A DNA stretch of 64,000 bases from Wuchereria bancrofti (Eukaryota; Nematoda; Chromadorea; Rhabditida; Onchocercidae). Positions 36,801 to 49,000 of this stretch are shown here, in pieces. Below the pieces are notes generated by a model. That model saw only the letters and a list, made by a program, of their open reading frames with translations. It was not told where the DNA came from and did no database searches. Location: the NCBI GenBank assembly GCA_005281725.1, contig SSBO01000009.1, positions 7,750,303-7,814,302 on the forward strand, written 5' to 3'. The number at the start of each line of letters is the position of its first letter. Positions within the stretch are counted from its first letter, which is position 1. The position numbers and the translations under genes were made by a program.

Positions 36801-38813
36801 AAGTTTCGTTGACTTTGCATACCTTGATAACAATTTGACACCATCTGTTTCTCTGAAATTGTATGCAATCATCCAAGTGTCACAAATTGTACCTCTTTGT
36901 TCTTGAAATGATGTTTAGCTTTATTCAGTTATGGAGCGCATGGAATTTGAATGGTTTCTATTTGGAGCCGAAAAGACGAAGCGTAATACCAAGTACGGAT
37001 TATTCTGATCCAGGGAATGGTGACAGTGTCGATGAGGATATCAATATGCTTGCATTTTTCGATCTCCTCACTACTGTTCGTAGAATGTTCTTATTATATT
37101 GTATACAAATTAGAAAAAGAGCCTCAAAGTTTTGGAACTGAACACCAGACCTGATTGTTTTTCCTGGTCAAAGTTTGATCAGAATTTTGATTTACTTTGG
37201 GAATTAAAGATTATAGCAAAGACGAAACCTTCAGTCTATTCTTTTGGGATAAATGTTTTTTTTTCTTTTTTTGCCGTTACAAGCTTCTTAGTTCCTGTTC
37301 AAATGGAAAATGTGTGAAAAATAAGACTTACAATTTATTCTTCCAGAGTGGCGTTGATGAAGAAGGACCAGAAGATGGCTTTCACGACTTATCGGAAAAC
37401 GATGCTAGCAATGATCGAATGGTGTTAGCAAGAAGGTCAATACAAAATGCTCAGGTGGTTTTCGATCACATGTATTAATAATTTGGAAAATGATTCATGT
37501 TAGTAACCTGGAAAATGAATTGTTATTGCGGTGGGGAAGTGTTAATATTAAAATAGGGTAAAGAGACACATACTTATACATTTTGGCATGATTTGGATTT
37601 TTTTCTTTTGTGGGTTCCTTTCTCTCCTTTTTAATTTATAGGGATGTAAACTCTTGAAGAGTTTACTCAAAGTACTCAAAGAAAAACTTTAGTGTAACAC
37701 TTTCAAAATTGCCAGTTCTTTTTCATTTGAGGATCATGATGACGATGAAAATGAAAGTGGTCAGGAAGATGATAATGCAGATGGCGATGCAGGATTACAG
37801 CACATAGAAGATAGATTAATTGTAGCGCGTTTCAGGAGAAGAACTGAGGTTAGCTTCTTTTGCCATATGTTCAAGTGCTTTGTGTATGTTTATATATTGA
37901 CATACAAATCCATCATCGCTTCTTGAAAATAGAACAGTACACGAGATTCCAAATTATTATTATTATTTTTGAGGCCGAAAAAGCGCAAAAGTTTTTGAGA
38001 TTAATCCAAATTTCCTTATATTTGAAAGTTGAAGAAAAAAATAAGCTTGAAATTGCTAGTCTGGAAATTTGCTTCCCTAACCGAACATGTTATTAAGTTA
38101 CCGGTGAAAGGAAAATAGCTTTCGAAGGGAAAATAGAAATCGTTTTCTTTTTTAAGGAGAAAATGAACGGGGATTCTATATGCATTGTCTTAAATTTTTA
38201 TATTGCTCTATATAATTTATATATATATATATCTTGAATTTAATAACATTGTATGATAAAACTAAAATCCAAACTTATTTACGTGTTATTAAACTTCAGT
38301 CTCAGTTTCAGGGAGTAGTATATGTAGTATCATCTCCAGAAATGTCAGAGCCGGAATTATTGCCGGAAGAAGGATCATCAGAAAATGACAGTTCTCAACG
38401 AGTTACTAATGGTAGGTTTAATTCAGCCTTTATATCTTTGTTATTATTTTTGACAATTGCCTAGAATTGAAAAAATCTAGATGATTGGTACTTGTTGCGT
38501 ATAAGTTGCGGCATCTTTAGTCTTTAGTTTCTTTCGCAATATAAAATTTATGTATCAACGTTCTCTCTTTTGTTTCTTCCCAAAATGCTATCTGAATACA
38601 GCAATGTTAAGTTAGCATCAGTTTAGTGAAGATAAAATTTTTGATGATACAAGAAAATACAACTTTTGAACGAAATTTCTTTTTGAGGATTGTCAAACAA
38701 ATCTAAAGACAGGCGCTACTTGTTATTCCACTAAAATTAAACCTGTTTCTGCTACAGATTGCCCTAACTTGGACGAAACACTGAATGATGACTATTTGTT
38801 ACTTCCGGACTAA
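33875..38813 (+). CDS. DCAF5-like WD40 repeat protein
   Basis: Probable substrate receptor for the CUL4-DDB1 ubiquitin ligase, by similarity to DCAF5. Thirteen exons: 33875-34073, 34429-34555, 34865-34982, 35249-35348, 35431-35533, 35833-35968, 36342-36498, 36627-36745, 36929-37075, 37347-37454, 37732-37848, 38312-38411, 38758-38813. They join to 528 residues. Seven WD-like blades can be read: KGHYGCVNAIE to GGDDRRVLMW (46-76), HYSNIFSVGF to AGNDSFLYVHD, EPIYNVAVN to SEDGKVRLYD, GTMYCAQFNP to GLSLHDIRK, SSVMYGQWSDDG to SPILYD, YLNSCTVKSC to GSDDWNIYIW, and LEGHRSIVNHARY to SSGVEKIIKLW. DRRVL, RSIVN and SGVEKIIK are typical of DCAF5. The DDB1-binding WDxR boxes appear as YDLR and HDIR. After the propeller comes AFFDLL and a short acidic tail (DDDENESGQEDD). 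Vertebrate DCAF5 has a much longer tail. Exons 9-13 rest on splice phase more than homology. Confidence 0.85.
34151..34194. repeat. exact 22-bp tandem duplication
   Basis: The 22-base unit starting AGCATACAAAGTACACGATT occurs twice head to tail (34151-34172 and 34173-34194) in intron 1 of the DCAF5-like gene. Confidence 0.95.
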
Positions 38814-41800
38814 TGTCGTCTTTTTTTTTCAGCGGATACATAATAGGAATCAATGTTCCCGGGGACGTATAGTCTCATTATTAGGTATTTTAATTATTTT
38901 TCAAATTAGTATTTTAATTACATTTTTGTTGTATTATGTCACTTTGCTAATCATTCTATTATTTTCTGTATATTACTGTCTCTAATTTCTTCTAAGCAGA
39001 AAATTGCTTCACATTATTATATTCACAAATTGTATTTACTTATTTTTTCAATGAAACCAGTGCTCACTTAGGAAAAGAAATAACATAAAGCAACAAGTTT
39101 CCATTAAACATAACTGGAAGTACTAGAAATTTAATTACATCTGCACGAACTTTGTTGCTAACTCAATAACCAAAGCTGAAGTACAAAATTTTACTTTAAG
39201 ATCTTGTACCGGTAATCGTTAAAAGGTATTGTAAGAAGTATCCTATGTGGTATCACTGTTATCCAAAACTTTTTATTATAAGAAGTATTTGCCTCTTAAT
39301 GATTTTTTAATTCACAAAATTGATAGCTTTCGTTTCTCATGGGTAATATTTTTTTAAGAATTCTATTGAGTCATTTTTTTTCCTTCACGCATACCCTATA
39401 TTTTATTCCATTGCACTCGATTATATTTTATAATTCTCCATTCTACTTTTTTCTTTTAATTTAGTTTCATTTTATTCACGGGTAAAAACCTTCTACTGAT
39501 CCCTCTGTTTTCAACATTTGTGATTAAGTCGTTTTCAATATAAATTTTATGCATTTGTTTTCGTCTTTTGAATAGCGGTTAAATGTATCTCTTTCAGTCA
39601 GAATTTTTTATTGATTTTAATTTTAAACTTTGTCATTTTTAATAACGCTGTCGACATGTTGTATAAATGTGAAAAGCCATTTGTAAAATTACAGAAATTA
39701 TAAGTATATGCTTTTGGCATATCAGAAAAATCAGATAATTTTTGAAAGAGATGTATGCTTGGGACTCATCAGTTCTTGTCTTCCAAATTTTATAATCATT
39801 TTTCAAATTAGAAGATTTTTACCTCATTCGTTAATTGTTCCACCACATCTCAGCTAATATAATGTTTTGCATAAATCTTATGAAATTTATGGTCTTCAAG
39901 GCTTTTTCATGATAGGTTTGCGACATAGCACCACTAATCCTCTACTCTCATTTCTTATTTGATACTACGATGACCCTAATGACCGTTAAAATCCCTGAAA
40001 GCTTTCCAGTTTTGAAAGAGATTTCTCCCTTCCTTTCCTACAGTTTTGCTGAGTATGTGGTTTTCACACTAGCCATATTTGTATATGTTGTTTATACTTC
40101 ATATTTATTGTCTTGAAAATTACTTTTAACAAAATATGCATCTTACCTTAGTTTTCTATTATTTTTACGGAAGGGATATGTGTTTTAGTGTTTCGAATTA
40201 ATTTAAAGTTCCAGTTCTACTGTGATGACATAAGATATAACTCTACCAATTAATCGATCGCGCAAACATCCTGATCATTCTCCGTTAATATGCTACTGCA
40301 TTTTATTATCCAAGTTTACTACTTTCATAAAACAGTAAACGTTTAGGTGTTGCTCTGTTTACTGGTTACTGACGTGCTCATTATGCCTCTGCCTTTCAAA
40401 CCTTTGCGGTTATATTAAATTTGTGAAGATTTATTTTTCATAATTATTTGGTAATAAACTGGTTTTAGTGATGCTTTTCCTCTTTTCCTGCTCTGCTGCA
40501 ACATTGAAGTTGCGCATTTTTTCTCCATAAAATTACATATTAACTCTGTAGTTCCCTATAGGATGAATCGTGGAATTTCAAGACTTCTGAGAGTAAGCCT
40601 TCAAACCCTTAAGAATTCTCCCATTCTCTCTGTTCAGAGCACGTTAGTTCATAGCATTTGTCTCACCTAATAATAATGATTTCCAATTTGAAATTAATTT
40701 GTTTGGTAAAAAACCTTATGATTTTTGATATAAGTTGTGTGGCTTGTTCATATGTTGCAGTATTGCACCGATTGAATGCATTTTTCCACTTCTAATTATT
40801 CTCTTAAGATTGAAATGACATGAATGATTGCTTCTTCCACAGGTTGCACGATAGCGGTTGCTAGGAAACAAGAAGTTATTCGAATTTCTACCCTTTTTCA
40901 TATTTATGGAGTTTGTAGTGTGGAATATATGTGCAGTCATGGAATAAAATGTAGTCAGATATTATTCAGTCACATCGTGTAATACATCTAAAGATAAACC
41001 AAAAACAAAGAAATGAATATACCAGATACGGTAGTATATTTTTGGGACTGAACCAATTTTCAACAAAGTTATTCCTAGAGTTTTATCTGTAAGTAATATT
41101 TGGGTAAAAGTAGAATTACTATACCCTGTTCGTTTTAATAGTCAAGGCATATGTTAAGCAGTAGACATTGTGTAAATTATAAGTAGTATAACTGTTATTA
41201 CCAAGCTATTACTAATAATTGTTGTTACCAATAATTATTTTTATCTCAGAAGAGGAAATCGTTTCTCTACAAGAATTAACCCTTATGTACCAACTAAATA
41301 ACTAAGTTGAATGGTCTCAGGAAAACTCCAAAGCTTCACATTTTTTTTTCATGTTCCAAATTACAAACAGTTCAAAATTTCAATGATGAGATCAGGCCTT
41401 TCTATTCCTAACTTTAAAGATTTGCTAATATCAAGTAAATGCTTCTTCAATCATTTAATTTCATAATATCAATTTTACTATTAGTTGCAACATGTGAATG
41501 CAAAACAAATGTGACAGTAAGATCTTTTGCTCTTTTTTTTTTGGTCCCTGAATTAATAGGAAAAATTACGTTGAATATATCGTCAAAAATGAATTAAATA
41601 TGAAGCAGTTAAGTCTGAAGTTAATGAGGGAGCTTGCGGGCTAAATTTTCATAAAAACTTGATGGATAAGAAGCTATTATCATCATTAATATCCATTTAC
41701 TGAATCAATCCATATCTAATTTATTCTTTTATCTACACATGCCTTTTTTGAAATAGTCGTTTTGAGAATAACATTTTCTATTTTTCAGTCTTCCACACCA

Positions 41801-43091
41801 ATATTCCAACTTCATTTGAAACTATATCAGTAGAAGGGAAAGAAGACGATTGAGAGAAAGAGGTGTAGTTATGGCGGAAAAGTAGGCGCAACTACGGTGG
41901 CACGATTAATTAACAATAGCTATATATGAAGTATGTTTGAATTCGAGCTGAAGCTATTACTCACTGGGAGAAGAGAAAGAAATTGATTTAATTTAATCAA
42001 ATATATAATTTCATTTCTAAAGTTTGTCTGTCCCTCTCTCTGACATTCAATCCAATCCTTTAATCCAACCCGTCTTGCCCTGTTATCCTCATCCTCTTCC
42101 ATATTCTCAATATATTTTACTTACACTACCACTTTGTTTCCGGGGACCACTTCTTATTTCAATGCTCATTGTTCAAATTGACTAATAGCAGGACGAGCAT
42201 ACTACTACCACTAACCACTATTACAATTACTATTTCTATTTCTGCTATCAGCAATACTACTTCAAGTCTTTATTTTCTCATAATTATTTACTTTCACCTT
42301 CTTATAACCTGTCAAAGTAAATATCTTTCAAAACCCATGAAAGAAGTCATTTCTGATACAATCCTTTCTTCACTTTTTTAAATTGAATTTTCTGCTTTCT
42401 GTAATACTCTATTACTATCATTGAATTGAACGAGGCATATATTTCTCTATGCAGTTAACAATTACTTGCTAATTTAACTCATTAATTTAAAAGTGTTTTG
42501 TAATCTAAAAATTTAAACTGCTACAGATTTCAACATTACCATTTTAATAGGTTATAATACCTATTGCTTTACTTAATATTATTGGATGATAATTTCTCGG
42601 ACAAACTGTTTCCTGCAGTATTTCGCTAATTTTCAGTCATCTTACTCAATTATCCATTATTATTTTAACAAGTTCTCACTAATTTTTCATTGTTTCAACC
42701 CCTGCAAAAGTTTTTCAGACACGACTGATTGTGTACTTAGTTCAACGATCATTAATATCATTAGACCGTTGAAGAAGCTTGAAGACAAATGTGATGTATA
42801 TTCAGTTGGCTGAATTATTTCTCTCCTTTAAAAGTTGCAGCTGAAAGAACTTGAAGTTCCACAACTGTCAAACAAATGCTTGAAAATTTTCAGCACTTCA
42901 TTTTATTGAGGATATTGCTGTTATTTGTTTAATTCATATACGAGTAAACTCTGCAAGCAATTTATTTGTGCCAAGTGCGTTTAAAAAAATAAGAAATTGT
43001 CATCTGTTTTATTGCTGCTTTGCAGTCACAAATAAAAAATAGATTGGAAGTTTGATTTTTGATCGCTTATCAGTTGCTATCACTGTAAGGA
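38814..43091. other. 4.3 kb intergenic region, no gene seen
   Basis: Contains the 3' flank of the DCAF5-like gene and the upstream region of the aminopeptidase. A T-rich acceptor at about 38831 followed by an open 50-base stretch and a GTATTT could be an alternative 3' exon of the DCAF5-like gene but is out of phase with its exon 12. Several short frames (41920-42102 minus, 42169-42381 plus) show no domain. Nothing else supported. Confidence 0.5.
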
Positions 43092-46000
43092 ATGCGAAAA
43101 GAAACGAAAGTACGTTACAAAGAAACTAGTTCACCGTTCCAAATTCAAATTTTACTCATATTTACAATCTTTTTTGCATTCATCATTTTGCTCTTGGCTT
43201 TTCTGATTTTTTCATCCAAGCAACGTTTCGAGCTGCAAACTACGTTACATCAACGTAGTTCCACGAATAATATTTCCATCATTACTTCTCAGCCATATTT
43301 CAGGCTACCTACTACGATCCATCCATTCCATTATGACCTCAAATTGCAAATATATCTTCCGTATCGGGAAGATTTAAATTTTAATGAACGAAATTTCAGC
43401 ATTCATGCAGATGTAGCAATTCGTATTGTCTGCTTGCATGCAACCGATCAAATCATTTTGAATGCTAAAAATTTGAAATTTGATGAAAGTGATATAGAAG
43501 TGCAAGATAGCCATAACGAATCGATACCGTTGATCGGTATAAATCGATATCAGCATGAAGTGGATGATATTCATGTTGTTGAGATAATACTAATGCGGGA
43601 ACTTGATTCTGGACATGATTATGTGATTTATATCAAATACCAAGGTGTTATTAATGATGTTTGGACTGGTGGTCTTTACAAGACTCAATATAACAACATC
43701 AATGGACAGACAAGGCTAGTTATAATTATTCTTACAATTTCCTTTCTCTCATTTTCTATGCCTTTTCAAAGTAAAAAATAATTTTGCTACTTGAACATTT
43801 AGATTATAACAATTGGATAAGCATTTATAGCGAAATTGCAAAATGAAATTAGAAATTCTCGAGTTTTCCAACAGCTTCTTTGAGTTATATTTCTTGAAAG
43901 TTAACTTTCAAACCTTCAAACTTACAAAATATATCAACTAGCAAGTATTTTTCAATTTCTCAACTTATTTTAACCTTCTCAGATTTTGCGAGTTTCTCTT
44001 TTTTTTTCCTTTTCTTGATTAAATAATCAAATTTTGAATAATCGAATTTTCTCTCTTGCTATCAGTAGTGAATTTAATAATTCAACATTCAACAGTTTCT
44101 AATTTCTTTACATAATTTTTTTATAGTTAATAGATTTTGTTTTGGGAAAGATAATTTTATCCAAAATACTTCTCCTTTTCATTACATATTCATCCATATA
44201 TCATTTTTATTCCCATGGAAATATATTTTCCATAATTTTGAAAAGACATTTTGGTGCATATTATCCAGCACAAACATATAATGCATACCTAATCTCTTTT
44301 TCCTACTTTGAACATACCATTCTCTTTCTTTCTTCCCCATGCGGTAATATCTGATGAATTTCTCCAAAAATGAACTAAGCGCAGAGTTCAAGTTTTGCTT
44401 TTGAAGTAAACAATTCGAGAAAATTTCTCCTTGTCACAAAATGGTCACATATTTCTGAGAAATAATTCTCATGAGCATAGAAGAAAAGAGAATTATGAAA
44501 GAAAAATGTCTCGTCAATTTTTCATTTTCTTTTTAAGTGCCGAAAAACGCATCTGAATCATATGTATTTTTTTTATTCCGGTGCAATTTTCTAGATGATC
44601 AATTTATAAATTCCGGTGAGGAATAAGAAATAATTCATCATGCAACAGTATCCAAATAAAATGCATTTTTATTACAGGTTGTTAGCACTTACACAACTGC
44701 AACCAACAGATGCAAGTCGTTTATTACCCTGTTTCGATGAACCAGAAATGAAAGCGACATTCCGGATCAGTATAATCCATCCTATGGGCACTTCAGCTAT
44801 CTCCAATTCACCAATTCGTCGTTATCGTCATCTCAATTCGTAAGAATATTTCATTATTTTGAGCATTTAATTCCCGTGATGTTGAAAATACAACTAGTAA
44901 CTGTTATGGAGGAAAATTAGATTGAAATTCGGAAGACTTAAACTTATAAAGGAATTTAATTAAAATCCAATGATTGCTTATTGAGCGGTTGACCGATAAC
45001 ACTAAGTAAAAAGCAAATTATGCCCAGAAAAATTAGGCGATTATCTCACATATGGTACCAATAATAAATAAATGGTTTTTACTCACAGTACTGAAATTTG
45101 ACACTGTAGTAAATATGAAACAATTTGCGGATGAAAACTTTCCATTCATATCAGATCTACAGTCTTTGTTATATTTCATTGGTATTTATAGTAGTTATTA
45201 GCAGCTGTCATGCTTAACTTGATGGTTTGATAATCTATCGAAATTCATTTTGCAGAAAATGGAGTAAGACAGAATTTGAAGTCACACCTATCATGTCAAC
45301 CTATCTGCTAGCGATAGCTGTCAGTGACTTTATTTTCAAGTTTCGTCATTGCGGGAAGATTGAAGTTTGCTTTTGTTTGTAAGCACAACAAATAAAAAAA
45401 TATTAAATTAAACAAGAGCGATTCTTAATTGAATAATTGTTAAGCTAGCAAAAAAAAAACACACATTTCCATAGGAAAAAGTAGAAAAAGCAAAGAATTC
45501 CTCTGAGAGTTTCCAATATCAATGCGAGTTTTCACCATCGTGCAATTCTCCCTCAACACTACTCCATTCAATTTCATTCATGACGTAATCAATTATTTCC
45601 CTCAGACACATAGTTACTTTGAAATTTTCAATTCAAGAAAGTTCAATCTTTTTTATATTTTCTAAATTGACATTATTTATTCGTTGCATCAATGTTTTCA
45701 TATTACAGTAAGCTTGAATTTTCCATTATTATCTTCAGTTCACTTTCAATTCGATATCTAATTTCATTGCACAACGTAATTCAATCTGTGAATGTATCCT
45801 TCAAATTTTATAAATTTGACAACTTGTGATCTGATTTTAACTTCTTTATTATCGTTTCTTCCTCCATGAAATTTGTCAAAAATGCTCATTAAATCAACAC
45901 ACATAACTTTTTGACACATTAGTAATGTCTTTTCTAATTGTAAGGCTACAAAGAGTAATCTAATTGTCTTGTGAAAGCTCAAAATTCAAATGATAATTGA

Positions 46001-49000
46001 AGTTAAAAACAGCAATTATTGCAACCTTTCTACTTCTGTTAGAAGACATAATTATCATCCAGAAATTCTGCACTACCATCTAAATTGTCATTGAAATTAT
46101 CAAAATATTTAATGCTTACTAAAGTTTACTCAATTGTTTGTTATTTCAGGAGGAGAACTGTAAGAATCTACATTTTTTACATATTTGTTATAAATAATGC
46201 ATTTTGATCGAAGCATTTGTAAGAGTTAGAAATGAAAAATTATTTAATAACTACCAATTTTTATAATATATTTTAAATATAAATTTGCATAAATTAGAAA
46301 GGATCCACATTTTACTAAGACAAAGGTCGTTTTAACTTCTCCATTTGCTTTAAATAATTAATAAAAATAAAGTAAATATTAGTTTGAAGCTCTCATTGAT
46401 ATTTATCTTTTCAACCAAAAAATTCAATTTGATTTATGATGAGAGCATATTGTTGTAAAAAAAGAGTTTACATTATCATATCATCCAAAAACTGAAATGC
46501 TAATTATAAATAAGCAAAAATAAAAACTGGATTGACTCTTAAAATTAAAATTTATTACAAATGGATTTAAATGTAACTTGAAGTGAAATAGAGTATAAAT
46601 TAATTTACAGGTTCGCGTTTGGTGTCAATCGGCAATGGCATATGACATCGATTATGCGCTTCATGTTGCATGCCGATTGTTAAAGTATTATGAAAATTTC
46701 TTCTCCATTCCCTATCCACTCAAAAAACTCGGTCTGTTCAAAGTTTTCAATATCAGAGTTAACGTTTTAACTTTTTTTTAATTTTGCAAAATAATTTTTA
46801 TACATGTCTAATTAATACATTAATTAGAGTGATGAGAGAAAAGAAATTTTCCTAACAAATGACATTTTGAGACTTTTTTAATTGAGTCTAAAATTTGGAT
46901 TTGTTGAAGATAAACAAAAATGGTAAATTTATTCTCTCTTCTTTCTTTCTAAATATTTTAATAAATATATTGCGTTTAATATAAAGTATGTTTTAACTTT
47001 GTTTTAGATATTTTCACAGCACCTGAATTACGTGTGTTGGCGATGGAAAATTGGGGCTTAATTACCGTACGCCAAAAGTTGATGTTTTATAACCAACGTC
47101 TGAATAGTTTACGTGAGAGGAGAGTTGTAACAGATGTTATTGCACACGAAGTCGCACATATGGTGAATTCTTTTCTAACACGTTATATTAATCAGGAATA
47201 ATTGTAATATTAGTCATATTAATCAAGAAATAATCATATCAAGAAATATGCAGAACGGATGAAATGCTTAGTAATATTTTTGACAAAAATCAGTATAAGT
47301 AATAGTTCCAAAGGTTATAGAAGTTCAGATATCCGGAATAAATACCGGAAGTCACAAATGTTATACCACACATATAATCGAGACTAATTATTATTTGGAA
47401 AAATGATATTAAATATTTGACAAAGCTAGTGATAGATTAGAGAGCCTCAGTAAATCTATGAAATTTCAATTTTTATTTTTAGTGGTTTGGGAATTTGGCG
47501 ACAATGCGTTGGTGGAATGATTTATGGTTGAACGAAGGTTTCGCAACGATGATGGGACAAAAAGCAGCTGATTTTGTTGAAAATACAACACTGCGAATGG
47601 TATTTTGCGCAATTTTTTAACATTGTATTATTAACTTATTAACTCTTATAAAACTATGTATGGAAAGATCGGATCTTGCATTGACTAAAAAACACATTAG
47701 TACCTATTTTTAAGGATATATTTATGCCTATTTCTACATTTCAGGGATTTATTTATATTTAATTCTTAATTTGTTTATACTTAATTAATTCTACAATAAT
47801 TTGTGATTTGTGATTCAAAGTGTTCGTCATATATTGCAAACAAAGCAACAAATTCATCAGTTTAATTAACTGTTATAATTAGAGTCTATGTTTGAATAGC
47901 TAATATTATAAGCATTCTGAAAAACATTATCAAAACCAAATTATTTCCCAATTAAATCGTACTTTCAAGTAGCTAACTTGAAAATATCAGCTAGTCTTAT
48001 TCGTTATCTATAAATTCATAGAAATTATTGATGAAATTCACAGCAATTCCTTGCAGTCACAATGTTTTGCTGCTGATATCACGCTAAAAGCGTTGTCAAG
48101 TGATCAACATACGACAATGACGCAACCAATAAGTTTAAAAGAAAATAGTGATCGTATACATGGTCAAGATATCAAAATAATCTATAATAAGGTATTTACT
48201 GTAATTCCATATGGTCATTCCTTCTTAGTTATATTGAGATCGCTGATTTTAATCAGATCGTTGGAAGAAAAAAAAAACTTATCACAAGGTACCTGTACAA
48301 TTTATTGGACTACTTGATCATGTTAGCATTACTGATTAGGACAAATGAAGAGCAAAACCGGAAATATTAGTTCTGTCAATAACAATTATATTACTGTATT
48401 ACTTATTTCATTCCATCGACTCACCAGTAATTTCTATCACGTTTTAGGGAGCGGCAGTTATTCGTATGGTAGAATCAACAATTGGTGAGGAAGTATTTCG
48501 ACAAGGATTAAATCTCTACCTGGTAGAATTTGCTTATGCAAACGCTGAAAAGAGTGACTTTTTGAGCAGTTTTTCAAAGTACGCATATTTTTTCAAATAT
48601 TTATTTGGAATTCGAAGATTAATATGACTTTCTAAACAAAAATTGACATATTTGATAAATAATGTAGGAACAAACATGAAATTATAATACACTATGCAAC
48701 AAATATTTATGGCAATTTAAATCTTATTTAAAATTAAAAAAAAAATATTCCAAAATTGATAAGTGCTAAGTTCCTTTTTTTCTTTTTATGTATTTAACAT
48801 ATTTATTTATTATTATTATCATTTTTTCATTATTGCATAATTAGTTCATTAACTATTTTCGTTGAAGAATTTTCAAGGCAATCGATCATCACCATGATCC
48901 TTTCTTGAGTACTAATTTTTCGGTCTATGATTATATTGATTCATGGATTTACCAACGAGGATTTCCACTGTTGAAGGCCTGTTATTAATTTTTATTACTT

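Noticed and set aside
40857..40869. GTTGCTAGGAAAC, a match to the loose RFX X-box pattern of ciliary genes
   Set aside because: It is far from the CDKL gene and more than 2 kb from any start codon. The pattern is degenerate enough to occur by chance.
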